Source: Setaria digitata
Taxonomy: Eukaryota > Nematoda > Chromadorea > Rhabditida > Setariidae
Length of the DNA: 64,000 bases
Direction of reading: 5' to 3'
NCBI GenBank assembly: GCA_003640385.1
Contig: RCAB01000181.1
Span: 50,841-114,840 of the forward strand
Within the stretch, counting starts at the first letter, position 1, and every line of letters begins with the position of its first letter. Shown here piece by piece: positions 26,161 through 38,918 of the stretch. The position numbers were made by a program, and so were the translations under genes. A model generated the notes under the pieces. That model made no database searches, was not told the DNA's origin, and saw nothing but the letters and a program-made list of their open reading frames with translations.

Positions 26161-27267
26161 ATTAACTAATGAAGAAAAATTAAAATGAATTTCGAAGAGT
26201 TCTGACAAGGATTTACGAAAAATTTCTGACTTTTCGTACATAAGCAGACATGTCACGGACTGATTCACGTATAGCCAGCAACATTACTGGTGCAATCATA
26301 GGTACTCGAATGCTCGAAAGAACACGCAGAGCGCTTGCTCGAATAAGTTGATTCGGATCCTGAAATGATGGAATAGGGAAGTGGTTTCTTATGAATCTGC
26401 TGTTACACTGCTTATGAATTTGCTGTAGTCAGTTACGCTCTGGAACTGCTGCAGTTCTTTAGAACGAATTCTCACATTTTTTTTGAAAGTTCAGAGTTCA
26501 AGTAACTTACTTTTAAAGCACGCTGGAAAGTACTGATTGAAAGAAGTGCCAAATCTTGCTGCTCTTCGGCGTACCTTACCAGATAAACAAAAACCAATTT
26601 CTTTAACTGCAAAAGTTTCCATTAAAATACCAGACAAGTGTTTTGAAGAGTTTAAGGAAATATTTTCTGGTTAGACTTTATTTTAAATTAAAATTTCATT
26701 GAAAAAAAACCTCAAGATTTTTAGCAGCAACGTTCTTGACAACTGCTGGAAACAATTCCGACACATCACGGCCTTTCGCCACCAACTTAACAATAAATAT
26801 ACCACTTAACTACTCATTATCTTCACGATTATAAAATTCAAAATCTTTGACAGAATTACTTCTGTCGCAACTGAAGGAAAAAGAAACATAATGACTTTGT
26901 TTGATATATCAGTGCGAGTCAACTGCAGAGAAATGGAAATCTATCAGAGAACACCTGTTCAAACATCTATTCTGTAAAATCATGATTTTTCAATTTTCTG
27001 AACTTACGTTAATGATTCGCTTCATAGCATCCATTTTTAAATTGTCTTTTGAACTATCTAGCATTGCTTTGAGATCGGCAAAACGTCTAAAATTATAAGT
27101 TACTATGTTACAGTGAATTAATACTTTTTCCATGCAATGTTAATTCATGGATTATAAATTACCATTCATCCTAAGCATTAAAGAACCAACGTTTTACTGT
27201 CTACGATAACACCTCCTTCTGCGATTTCCACTTCGGGGCTAGTCAATCCTTCACCGAAACTTCCCAT
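21233..27267 (-). CDS. apb-3: AP-3 adaptor complex beta subunit
   Basis: Fifteen exons (27267-27191, 27086-27008, 26785-26711, 26606-26511, 26359-26231, 26121-25933, 25676-25332, 24625-24491, 24344-24181, 23872-23752, 23471-23171, 22885-22623, 22406-22309, 22209-21915, 21589-21233) sum to 907 residues in one frame. The adaptin trunk shows [82 protein letters not shown] and [19 protein letters not shown] hinge rich in Glu and Asp (22700-22310) is characteristic of beta-3, and a C-terminal ear domain follows. AP-3 sorts cargo from endosomes to lysosome-related organelles such as nematode gut granules. The protein is shorter than the human one, mainly in the hinge. The gene is divergent from WDR82. 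An N lies in the intron at 23939. Confidence 0.95.
23925..23939. other. Poly-A run ending in an N, probable assembly junction
   Basis: A run of A residues ends in a single undetermined base at 23939 inside an AP-3 beta intron. The flanking exons are both intact, so the coding model is unaffected. Confidence 0.7.
26124..26157 (-). repeat. 34-nt homopolymer tract abutting a 3' splice site
   Basis: Thirty-four consecutive A residues on the plus strand form a T tract on the transcribed sense of AP-3 beta. It ends directly at the AG that precedes the sixth exon (GTGGCTGCACATGC). It serves as an extreme polypyrimidine tract, and its length is likely to vary between individuals. Confidence 0.85.
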
Positions 27268-28166
27268 CTTCCAATTCTTAGAATCTAGTAGTAACTTTCA
27301 GCTATTAAAGAAATACATTCTGCTTCGTATTCCCATGTCTGAAAACTATCAGTAGTAATAACTTTTGCAAAGAAATTAAGTTAAACCATCATTTGGAAAT
27401 TAGAAGCAATTCTATCCTACACCAGAAAACAGTGATAAACAGAGATGTGCGCAAGTAACTTTATCCTTCTGAAAGAAACTAAAAGCAAAGAGAAACTTCG
27501 CCATTTCATTAGTGGAAATAGAACTACAATTAATAATATCAATATCTGGCCCAGAAATTCGAAAGGTCACGAAAAAATTAGAGAAAAACAGCTGGAAATA
27601 TCAAATATACTTAACGGAACTTGAAAGTGGAGTGTTCATGACCATCTCATCCCACCTGGACAGTGACTTTGGCCGATTGCAATGAACCATAAAATCCGAT
27701 CCTCCTGACCAGATTCCAGGCTTTCTAGTTCGGGTAACCCAGACAGAAGACCCTATCCTGACAATGACCTCTAATGACACAGAATGCTACTTCGCAGGAC
27801 AAGCACTCATCCTTCCCTGCAACTATCATTTTCATTATGACCCTGTTAAATTTCGTGACACGGGGGGGTTAGTATTAGCGGAGTTCGCTATTTTCTTGAA
27901 GCTCGAAGGTAATTAAGGGTATCGTATTTCGGAACAATAAGAATAATCGTTGCTAAGAAATCTATAGTGATATGTGGTTGGCTATTTTAGGCTCAGTTGT
28001 AAAAGGAATTTCAGTCTAAATATTTCTTCCTTCTACAATTAGTTGCCATCCCATCGCTTAGAATTATAAATAAAATTGTTTCCCATTAAAAAGAGAAGCA
28101 AGATAGTTCCAGTGTAGTAAAATGTCAATGCTATTTCAAATTATACTGTTATAGAAGTTGAGGAGA
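27268..28166. promoter_or_regulatory. Divergent promoter region of AP-3 beta and WDR82
   Basis: About 900 bases separate the two start codons. The segment 27640-27890 is noticeably less AT-rich and contains a CACGGGGGGG run near 27862, but no known element was recognised. A TTATAG acceptor-like site at 28154 could receive a spliced leader just before the WDR82 ATG. Confidence 0.4.
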
Positions 28167-30839
28167 ATGAAGGCTAACGACAGAACAGTTGCGAGCATGA
28201 GGCCTGCGAAAAGTTTTAACGACAATCAGGTTTGCTACACATCGCAATAACAGGGGTTGCCCTAGTTCACACACATAATGTTCCTTTTTCATTTTTTTAT
28301 ATGACCTAGACAAACTCTGTTTTAATTTCTGCTTTTGGCTGTGTTGGGTATGTGTGTTTCATCAGTTCTGATTAATCGTAAGGCATTTATATATCTCAAT
28401 TTCAGGCCCCAGTCAACAGTTTGGATTTCAGTGCGGATGGATTGCAGATGATTTCATCTTCTGATGATGATTCAATTATCATGTACGATTGTATTAGTGG
28501 ACAAAAAAGTCGATCGGTAACATTATTTCTGATAGAGAAATGATGAAGTAGTATGTAAAAATTGTGCTGGGTGATTTCTGTACTGTAAATTTAGAAGATT
28601 GGCAAGATTGGCTTGTTGAATTTCAAATAATATACGCTGAGTTGTAGAAATGAGACATTGTTATGTTTTCTTTCTTTCTTTATTTTTTGGACTAAGATTA
28701 TTTAGGTAAACAGCAAGAAATACGGAGTAGATTTGATACAATTTGCACACAATACATCGAACGCCATACATTGTTCTACGAAAGTTGATGGTAAGTTTGG
28801 ATTAACTGTTGTAGATGTTGAATGTTTGTTGGATGTTTATTCCTTTATAATTCTAGAATGGCTAATTTTCTTTTAAAATCTACTTGAAGAAAACTTGAAA
28901 GAGAACAGTTAATCACTGACAAAAGTAGCAGTTACTGGGCCTCAAAACATTAGAAATTGAGTTTTCTCAGACATGGAACTTACACAGCAGTGTATATGAT
29001 TTTAGGGACTGCGCTTCTATTTACTGAGTAACAGTGTCTTTAACTCAAATAATTTATTAAACATTAAAATCATCTGGTTCGTCATTGCCTTCTCCATTTA
29101 TTTTAGATGTAATCCGGTATTTGTCTTTACATGACAACAAATATATCAGGTATTTTCCAGGACACCAGAAAAAGTTGGTTTTTTTCCTCATCTTTTATGT
29201 ATTCCGAAATTACTTTAAGTTCATTTTACTTCATTCATACCAGGGTAGTGACCTTATGTATGTCGCCATTAGACGATATGTTCCTTTCTGGTTCTCTGGA
29301 TAAAACAATTCGTTTGTGGGATTTGCGAATACAGAGCTGCCAAGTAAGTCCCATATTATTTTAATTTCTTTACTGATGCAGTGGAAATTAACACTAATTT
29401 CTACATTTCTTACTCATTCAACTTCGGAAAACTAAAAGTCTTGGTAATACTCGAGAGTAGCATGGTGTCTGAATCGTCGCATTGAGTAGTTGAACAGATC
29501 TGATGGTTTTTCTGTTCCTTGTTTTAATTGTTTCTAGGGACTAATGCATGTGCCTTCAAGACCTGTCGCCGCATTTGATCCGGAGGGTCTAATATTTGCA
29601 GCAGGAATTAATTCTGACACAATCAAATTATATGATTTGCGGTCATTTGATAAGGTTAGAGTCGATCTGTGGTCAGCTTTTCTAAAGAAAGAAAGAGTTG
29701 TATGGGATTCGTTGTTAGTGGTATTATGTTAAGTTGCGTACGATTTTGGAGGTATTTATCGTAAAAGATGATTTCTTTTGGCACTAATTGTTGAGATTAT
29801 ACCGATTAAGAAATCGCTTTCATTAGCCTCTTTTCATTGTAATACTTTTTCAATCATTTTCTTGAAACCTACAAATTTATCTCACACTTATTATGATGTT
29901 GTTAAGTGTTATTTTGTGTAAAAATGAATGTAGTCTCAGTAAAATGCTAGACCGACTTTTTGTAGGGACCATTTACAACGTTTAAGATCGAAAATGAAGC
30001 AAAGGAAGACTGGACAGGTTTGAAGTTTTCTCCAGATGGCAAAATGATTATGATTACAACAAATGGCTCTTCTGTTACCCTTATTGACTCTTTTAAAGGA
30101 ACAGTAGTCCATGTTTTGAGAGGTATGTTCATTTGTCTTTACAGCTTCCATACTCGAAAATGCTTGGAAGTGATTCTTTTGCAGAGGAAGAACTTAAACG
30201 TGCCAGTAACATTTGATAGCTTATAACAGTATTTCGCAAGTTTGTAGTGCATAACTGTAATGATTATTACTGTGGTGTATGTGAAGATACGAAGTCCTAC
30301 TTTGTCCTCATCTTCTTACATCAAGTTAAACTTTAAAGTGCTGGATGTTTTCATTATATTTGTGTCAGATCATTTCCATATTGGTTAACTATGGATACGA
30401 CACTTTCAAGTTTAATCTAGTGCAAGAGAACATGCTGTGTAATGATATCGCTCATTTTAGGCCACGAAAATAGTAAAGGGATTGAACTGGATGCAACATT
30501 CTGTGCTGATGCACAATATGTGTTTAGTGGTTCTACGGATAGCAGTATAGTAGCATGGTCTGTCGGGACTGGCCAGAAAGTTGCAAAGCTTGCTTCGGGA
30601 CACTCACCTCTTATCCATAAAATATTATTCAATCCACGTTTTTTTATGTTGGCTACAGCCTGCACAACATTGGTAAGAATTCAGATGGAACATCCTAGGG
30701 TTATATATGTGCCTTACTAAATTTACATTTTTTTCATATTGAACCTAAACACACCTATCATTTATCTTTTTATTGATTGTTGCATAAATTTACCGTTTAC
30801 ACTTTCCAGAATTTGTGGTTACCAACGGAGGAAGAATAA
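28167..30839 (+). CDS. wdr82: WDR82 / Swd2 WD-repeat protein
   Basis: Nine exons (28167-28229, 28406-28516, 28706-28790, 29107-29173, 29244-29343, 29538-29654, 29966-30122, 30461-30672, 30810-30839) give 313 residues, equal to the human protein. Diagnostic motifs include [95 protein letters not shown] and the terminal [12 protein letters not shown]82 is a seven-blade beta propeller that recruits SET1/COMPASS histone H3K4 methyltransferase to initiating RNA polymerase II, and also sits in PP1-PNUTS termination complexes in the nucleus. The gene converges on TAF5. Exon sizes and phase all agree, so the model is close to complete. Confidence 0.97.
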
Positions 30840-31765
30840 GCAATATTTTTTCCTCTAATCTCGGTAGAAGCATAATATCAATAAACATTATGGTTTCATA
30901 TCATTCGATCTCAGAATGTCAATCGAAGTCGAGTATCCGGATTGTTGTCTTCATAGGAAAGTGCACTCTAAATGCCTTTGAATTGGTCCTTCCAGCACAT
31001 TTTTAGAGATATTTAGAAATAAATTTGTACTACATTTGAGTGACGAAGTGAAAGAACGACTTATGTAAGAACGCTATAAATACTGTCAGCATTGTCCCCA
31101 TGCTGTCTGACGCAAAGTTGTAAAACTGAAAATTCATAAAGTAGGATGAGATCTGAAGTGTCTTGTTGTTAAAATGTTTACTTAGGAACATCTGTTGAAT
31201 CTTGCCTTTAATAATAAGTGAAATTTACTGAAATGTAAATATTATTTGTATAATATAGAGTCTCAAATTATACGAAGCATTTTATATCGCGGTTCCCGTG
31301 TCAAGAGCTGGAATCTTCATTTTGCCTTTGAGACACCAAGAACTTATAAACTACAGATCAAATGGAAGTGCGAATCCTGAATTTCTTTTCAAAGCGTACA
31401 AAGACGGGTGATAACACTTTCTTAAACATTTAACGATTAACCTATTGATGTTATCAAATTCTGGACATTTCGTTGTCGTTCACTGTCCATAAGCACCCAC
31501 AGCTAGAACCAAGTTGCGCCGCGTGAAATGCAAGTTGACAATTGATGTATTTTTAGTAGCGTAAGAATATAGGTGAAAACCGTTAGGATTTATCCTGTAA
31601 TAAAAGCAACCAAGAAATCTAAAAGGAAGGAACTTCAGAAAATGCCTCGAAATATGAAAAGTAAGAGGATTTGATTCCTACGCATTTATTTCATTGGTCT
31701 AGAAATTGTCTCATCGACGGCAGTGGTGCCGTCAATGATTTTTTTTTTTTACAATCTAAAATAAT
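30840..31765. other. Convergent intergenic region between WDR82 and TAF5
   Basis: About 930 bases of AT-rich sequence hold the two 3' untranslated regions. No coding exon, repeat or RNA gene was recognised. Confidence 0.4.
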
Positions 31766-34700
31766 TTACTTCGGGTCGTTATTTAAATGATCTTGAGAAC
31801 TGGAGTGGGCTGCAATAGTATCTACAGAATAAAATGACAATGCTGAATCGGCTCTTGCGATAGCTAAGGTTGCTCCATCACGTGAGAATTCCACTGGTAT
31901 CTGGTACGGAAGTGCAGCAACATCCTGCATACAAATCATTTTTTGCAGTGCCATATCCCAGAGGATGAGCGACCCTTCGCTTCCCAATGATGCTAGGTAC
32001 CGGCCACAGGGCGAAATCTGCAACAATGCAGTAAGAATACAAGGTTGTTACGAAATGCCTGGCTTTTAATATTTCAACGGATGAGACCTCACTGAATACG
32101 ACGGTGAGCAATACGAAGCTATAGATGAACTATACTGAAAATGCAGAGGATGCTCACAGTATGAATATGTAAGATGATGATGAAAGAAAAAATGACAAGT
32201 TGGATAAAATAAAAGGAAGCTTCGAACTGAGGTAGTTGTAATCAGGGCTTGCTAAGCATTTTAGCTATTCCGGGCCACATCTAAAAATCATGGATTGCAA
32301 ATTACAGAGTTCTACCGAGAGTATGGCCCAGTAAAGGGATAATCATGAACATGGAATTCCGACTGTGGAAGGAAAGTTGCTTTTTTTGCTTTCGAGTGCA
32401 GTGATAATGAGGAATGGTTCAAAACATAGCTTTCTTAAACTTACTTTTAACCCGCGAATAGATCCTTTGTGACCTGCAAAACACCGTACACATGTACCAG
32501 ACAATACATCCCAAACGCGTACATATCGATCATCACTACCACCTGCGAAATAGTTGCAGTTTGGGTGGAAATCAATACAGGTGACATCTGACAATGCATC
32601 TGAGAAGATTCGTAACGGCTGCAAACGATCAGTTGCCCACAGCATAGCAGCACCATCGGCACTACCCGTTGCAAAATAATAAGAACGTGGGCAGAACTGA
32701 ACCTGAAATTTCGAGCTCATGCGATTTTTGTCCAGAGTGTAATGGACCTGTGTCAGTTTATGAAAATCTAACTCCAAAGTAACGAAATAAACCTACTTCC
32801 CAAATTGGGACTGCATGCTTATATACCACAACATTGCTACGAATGGCGAGACTCCATAAACGAACCGTTCCATCGCGAGATGATGAAAGTAATAGACGTT
32901 TGTCGGGAGAAAATGAAAGCGAATAAACTGGACCACTATGACCCTGAAAAACAAACAATTTAGTTGCCGAAATATTTATTTTGTTTTAAAAACCAAAGTC
33001 TGCTATTTAAAAGTTCTATTTCAAACAGCGAATGCAAAACACAAACAAAAGAAGAACCACTGGATGCAGTAATGCAAAATAGAGATTTAAAGTTTTCATA
33101 AGTTGATAGCGGATAACAAACTTGAAAGGTAAGAGATGCTGACGCTTCCCCATCATCGTACACTTGTTCCAATGCATCCTCAGATTCCTGTTCTATTAGC
33201 TCCAACTGGTCGATCTTTTTGTAGGGTCGAAATTTTTCCTCATTTAATGCGTGAACCTTAAAGTGTTAGGAAAAAAATCTTTTGAACAAATACTGCGTTA
33301 AGAGATTTTAAAAAGGGGGAAGCAGAAGAATCTGGAAAAAAATAACTAGAAAAGAGAAAAATTCCTTTGTAACATCTCGATGATTTGTCTCTCAGACACT
33401 GAATATGGGAGAGCCAAATCGCTGCATACCTCACATTCCTAATAACTGCACTGGAAAAACACAGGGCGCAATTCCACAAAATCACGAAAATAGACGAAGA
33501 AAATGTTTTTAAAATGGAAGTAAGAGAAAGTTTAGATTAAAATGGAAATTTGTTGAATGGTTGAGACACCAAAGTGAACCTGTATTCTAGAATTTCCAAA
33601 ACCCAAAGCCAACGCACCACTGTCTTCAGCAATATCGGATGATGTAAGACCACCAGGCGAGTTGAGCACTGTGTACAAGCATACGGATGGTGGTGTGTCA
33701 ACAGAAATGCGCATTTTTTTACCTGATTCTTTTATATATCTCTTTTCGCTGCTATAAATGAACTGCGATAAATCTTAAACTATGTGAAGTTCCAAAAAAA
33801 AAAAAAAAAATGAGCAGTTTCTTTAGCAGAACACTGCGGAAAAGAAGAAAAATATGACGACTAACGCTGCCGGCAGCGGTATTCGGTCAGGTGAAGGACC
33901 ATTTGCATCCTTTTTCTTGTTATCGCTTCTCTCTTTGATTTTTGGTCGCTTCTTTTCTAGGCCTAGCTGCGTCGAAAAATCTTCTTTAATTGTTCCATAA
34001 AACATTTTATGCCGTCTTTCTGAAAGTATTCGCCAAGAAATAAATAAATAAATAAAACTATCAAGCGCATCTTTGTTTCTGAAAAACAAAATCACTGTGG
34101 AGAAACATCAAGATCATGCTTTGCTTTGTTTACGGCATAAGAAGTTTTGAGTGAAATCACAATTATGCATAAAGCACTTAGAGTGAAAATTATTTTATAA
34201 AATGAAATTCCTGGAAGAGGAAATTCCAATATAGCACAAATCATCTAGAAATGAACACAGAGAAACTTGCGTAGTACCTTGCTTGCTGACTTGACCAAGA
34301 ATACCTCCCAAGCCTGCTTCCGTAGCCGATTTTGTCCGTGACCCATCAATTGCTAAATACAGTTAAGTAGAGTATCTTGAGTTATTTTCTAAATCCTTTT
34401 CTTTTTTTTCCTCAGTGATGGTGTTTATTTTTAACAAAATTACTAATTGGGCAATAAGATCTTAATAATATTACGAATGATGCGAGAATGCTCACTTTCC
34501 TCTTTTTCCAAATGAATCATGGTTATTATAGCTCTCATGTCTTAGTGAAATCTAAAAGAAAATTCACTGTCAGTCGTTAAAAAAGCAGATTTTAGAAATA
34601 TGTATCAAAAAATTAACCCTCAATGTGCAGATGGTCTCGCATTACGTCTCGAACAATGCTATTCCGGGTTAAGAAAGGCTCCAGTTGTTTTATTGCTGAT

Positions 34701-36029
34701 TTTGACATACGGATAACAAACTGATTTTTCCTTTAAAGTATTAAAGTATTAGGTTAAGTTTTACTAGTTTCATATCTTATTTCTAAAACTGAGCAAACTA
34801 CACCGGAAACATACAGAAAACAAACTGACAAGGACAATAATATTTACTCCAATTTAAGAAAACCCATTACTCTTTCAATGCAAAATACTGAAGTTTTGAC
34901 ACCAAAAAATTTCGAAGCCTGTCAATAAATGGAGCCTTCATTATATTTCAGTAAAATTACACTTACGTTAGAGCTTGAACAAGTGGATGATTAGCAGCTT
35001 GACTATGGGTGGAAATACGAGCAAGCGATTTCGTCTGTTCCTCGTGCATTGAAGGTACATGTCGAGAGAATTTTTCGCTAAATAAAGCCGCTGAAATCAA
35101 AGAAATATTGAAAATTCTTTTTTGGAAAACACCTAAAGAAAACGAACCCAAGACTAGCAAGCTGATTCAAAATAATCATAGGCTGAAGCAAACCTTGCAA
35201 GCTATGCCCTTCAGCAATAAGCTGTATATACAAGTGAGCAAATATTGGGAATATCAAAGCGGACAACTCGGCTCGAAAATTATCAAAGGAAGAATCAATA
35301 TGGTTCAGGAGAGTTGAAAATTCGCGCATAATAGCATCGCTACAAATAATAATTAACTATACATTCTTATAGAAATATTATTGTCAGAATCAATGTAACT
35401 AACTAATTGTTGATATGTCTTATAATAATCTTTTACGATTATGTCTTAAAGATGATTACAATTTTTAACGTTGAAAACGCGCATCACGGAAAAAGTTTAG
35501 ATACATTTTTTTGTCAAGTATAACTCTACCACCGACTGACATCACTATTATTTCAAAATTCTACTGCCAAACCTAATGATTTTTATCAGTGGTGTTTTGC
35601 AATAACAAAGTTTTCCGCACTTCACCAGCGATTAGAACCATGAAATTAGGTTAAATTACTCTAACTGTAGCGCAAGCAGTAAGATTAAACGTAAACAGAT
35701 TAAACGTTTATTCTGCTCCAGTGCAGACTTTGCTTTTTGGAATCCCGTGCGTCTCTAGAGAATGAGGCAAGAACGTACTTACTAGTGTCACCATCAACAC
35801 CGTCTTTTGAAATCCGCAAAACACTCGCAGCTTCTCTTGATAAGGCTTCTTCAGATTCCTTAAAATGAGTAGTTATAGAAGTCATCTAATAATGTGTGAC
35901 ACACTCATTAAAAATCCCGAGCTGTTCGTAAGGAAAAAGACTTACTGTCAAACCATTTTTCTTTAAAAAAGCCAAAATTTGCTGCAGTGATTCGGCAGTC
36001 AATGGCTGCTCGAATATTTCTCCATCCAT
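31766..36029 (-). CDS. taf-5: TFIID subunit TAF5 (WD-repeat TBP-associated factor)
   Basis: About twelve exons run from the ATG at 36029. Order of domains: a LisH-like N-terminus ([17 protein letters not shown], then [14 protein letters not shown]), the TAF5 NTD2 helical domain (35330-34610, [30 protein letters not shown]), a basic linker with the family motif DRIPLPAAL (about 33880), then a WD40 propeller: SICFYTFLN-like [84 protein letters not shown] and [16 protein letters not shown]5 is a scaffold subunit of TFIID and in many species of SAGA. A GGATTTTTCAG acceptor about 37 nt upstream of the ATG fits spliced-leader addition. Internal exon edges are approximate; product identity is firm. 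Confidence 0.93.
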
Positions 36030-36199
36030 ATTCACATTAAATGTTGGTATCTTAACGTGACACGCTGAAAAATCCGAAAGGTCCAATTTTTTTTTTTTTT
36101 TTTTTTTAAAGGAACTTTAGAGAAGAAGTATGAACAAACGATTAAAAACTCTTTATGTAGCTAACTTATACATTTTAATTAGTTATTATAATCTATCAG

Positions 36200-36255
36200 A
36201 CTAAACTAGTTACCTAACAATATATATATATATATTGTTAGGTAATTAATTTAGT
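36200..36255. repeat. 56-nt near-perfect inverted repeat
   Basis: Left arm 36200-36227 and right arm 36228-36255 match at 26 of 28 positions with no spacer. The inner 36 bases (36210-36245) are a perfect palindrome, TTACCTAACAA on each side of an alternating TA core. It can form a hairpin or cruciform. No flanking target-site duplication is evident, so a mobile-element origin is not shown. Confidence 0.85.
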
Positions 36256-38119
36256 AAAAAATTTCCTCTATTATCTAACGTTGTTTATCACAAGTTTGAA
36301 TCTCAATTTATTTCTACGTGGATGAAATTACTATTACACTGACAACTCCACTGACTCCACTTTAATAATCCTATTGTTTCACTCGTTTATTCCATCAATC
36401 ACTTACAATCTTGGCCTACAGTAAATATATATTTAGACTATCAAACACTCATAGCTATAAACTAAGACGTACAAACAGACACATCATTCGAGGTGAGCAT
36501 CCCAGAATACAATATAATGCAGTAAAATAAGCAATGGGTCAGATGTGAAATGAAGAGAATTAGAAAAGCAGCACGCAAAATTGAAAAAGATATATTAAAA
36601 GTTAAGCAGGGTTGGCATTCATACAAGATGGTTAGTGTTGACGTTATTATCTCTATACTGCCATCGCTATAACCACGAATCACCGTTTAACATTACTGAT
36701 ATTAGAAATACTTCTAAATCCCTAGCTCCTTGCAGTTACAGGACTCATCAGATATCATTAGGCAATACAGATAATAATCATGGAAAGAAACATTACGAAA
36801 GGACTTATCATCATGCCACATTACAATGAAGTATTTTATGCGAGAATGCCAGAAGGAACAACCTAGCTTATTAATAATTTATAAAATGAGTCCTATTACA
36901 TTATTAACAATTATAAATGCTTCCTAGCATTTAAGACTTTATACACATATATAACCCATGAGTCTATAGCTAAAAACTCAGGCTCTTCTAGTATAAACTA
37001 CTAAAGTTCATGCTGCTTTTAGTTAAAGAGAACAAAATACAAGCTATAAATGAAAATGTAAAATGCAAACCATACGAACAGGTTTAGAAATTCATGGTGT
37101 TATCATAACACAACACGGATTTCCCAGTCACTACTTGCGGGTTCCTCAGCATAAGCATATAACAAATGAACTCTTGAAGTGAAAATAATTCTCTTTTTAA
37201 CTCAAATACTCCTTTACATCCTTTAAAATACACATTACAGTAGAGTGTAATTTGAAATATTTCTCCAAATACTAATCGCACTGCCTACTTCTCCAACAGT
37301 CCTTTACATTTAAAATTGATCCCAATTCCCCACTATTACTTACTACAAGGTTAGCAAGTTTCCCACGTTTAGTTCTTGCTCGTTTCTTTCAGACACGTGA
37401 TCGTAAATCGTAAATTTGGAAGAGACATATTTTATTTCATCCTATATTCCTTTCACTTTATCCTTATAGCTATAACTAGCTATAACTGTTATTTCGTAAT
37501 TTACATTTTCTCGAGCAAAACTCTTTCGAACTAGCAATAGCAACTCCTCGCCTCAAGAAACGTGACTACCACTTTTATTTCTAATTAAAACCTATATTAC
37601 CACTACAATGATTCACAAACAAATAAAGTGCCTGGTGCCATCTATTGGTAAAGAGGAAAAATATTCAAATTTCATCAGATATTTTAGTGAAAAGTGATAG
37701 CTAACATGGATGAAAACTTTCTTGTAATTATTCACGTGACTCTTTATCTCACAAACATATAATTTACATTTTTCTTAAACTTGAGTGAATTTACATTGTT
37801 TCAAAATACATTGAAAATGAGGTGCTTTGAAAAAGCAAATGCTACATCACACATCTCGCTAAAGTCCTAAGCTAAACAATAAAAAAGTAGCCTAGAATTA
37901 AAAAAAAATAAAAAATTACTCTTAGCTAAATAAATCTAGCTCTCTGATAGAAGCCTTTTCCTAAACAGACGTTTGAAACAACTCCCAGAAATTCAGGAAC
38001 TTGAATATCTCTTCGAATTTCATGGGATTTGCAAACAAACAAATTTTTGAACTCAAAAACAGGGCGTTTTCACCTATTTAAAAATAAAAGATAAAAACTG
38101 AGATAAAAACGTCCGATAC

Positions 38120-38181
38120 TTTTTTTTTAATTCAGGAAAACGGAGAGANGTTTTTTTTTTTAATTCAGGAAAACGGAGAGA
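38120..38181. other. Duplicated sequence around an N, probable contig-overlap artefact
   Basis: A T run followed by AATTCAGGAAAACGGAGAGA occurs at 38120-38148 and again at 38151-38181, separated by the single N at 38149. Uncollapsed contig ends explain this better than a tandem duplication. Confidence 0.85.
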
Positions 38182-38918
38182 TACAAGCACTCCTGATTTT
38201 TTAATACAAGCTTTTAAAAACACACTGAAACACTGTCGGAAATTTCAAATAAAAATAAAAATAAACATACGCATCTTACAGTGACAAAAATTTCACTTTC
38301 ATTCATGTATGATAATTTAAAAGGACTGAAAGCTTTTTAAATATAAAGCACATCTCGAAGCTTTAATCAATGAACACATCAAATGAAACGACAATACGAT
38401 CGGTTCCGCTCTTCTCATAGAGAGTGCACAGACATCCTCACTGTTAAGTCTGCATCATTATCATAAGGCAGAGCGCCAAAAAGTAAAAACAAAATATCTA
38501 GACTATTATTATGAAAAAACTTTATTAGCATTTAGAAATTCTGAACCTTTTCTGCAAGGAGATAAATTACAAGTGTGAAAGAAAAACTCCCAATGTAGAT
38601 AAAAGTGCAAACTCACCATTTCTACAACTGACTAATGAATTTTTCATTTTATGGAAAGCGGTTCTGCTCAAAGCGAGAAAAATTGACAAAAGAGATCAAT
38701 GAATGAATGAAAGAAACCGAGGATATACAACATTATTTTTTCATATTGAAAAAATTACAGTGAATAATCTAGAAGTATAACTTTTCTTATCGGAGCTGGA
38801 AATTTTGGGAATTTTTAAACAATCAAAATAATGATAGAAAACAAGAAAGAAACAAAAATAAAAAATGCTGCAGTGATCGTTTTGTAAGCCAATATACTTC
38901 TCTACCAATAATTTCTAC

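Larger units (their letters stand above)
36030..38918. other. Gene-poor region between TAF5 and NAA60
   Basis: This 2.9 kb stretch has a 16-18 nt T run at 36090, an AT-rich inverted repeat at 36200-36255 and an assembly junction at 38149. Short open frames such as 36635-36829 and 37084-37281 show no family features. Part of it is TAF5 promoter and NAA60 3' untranslated sequence. Confidence 0.4.

Noticed and set aside
28167..36029. Adjacent WD40 genes (WDR82 and TAF5) as a tandem duplication
   Set aside because: They are convergent, have different domain order and belong to separate ancient families; adjacency looks incidental.
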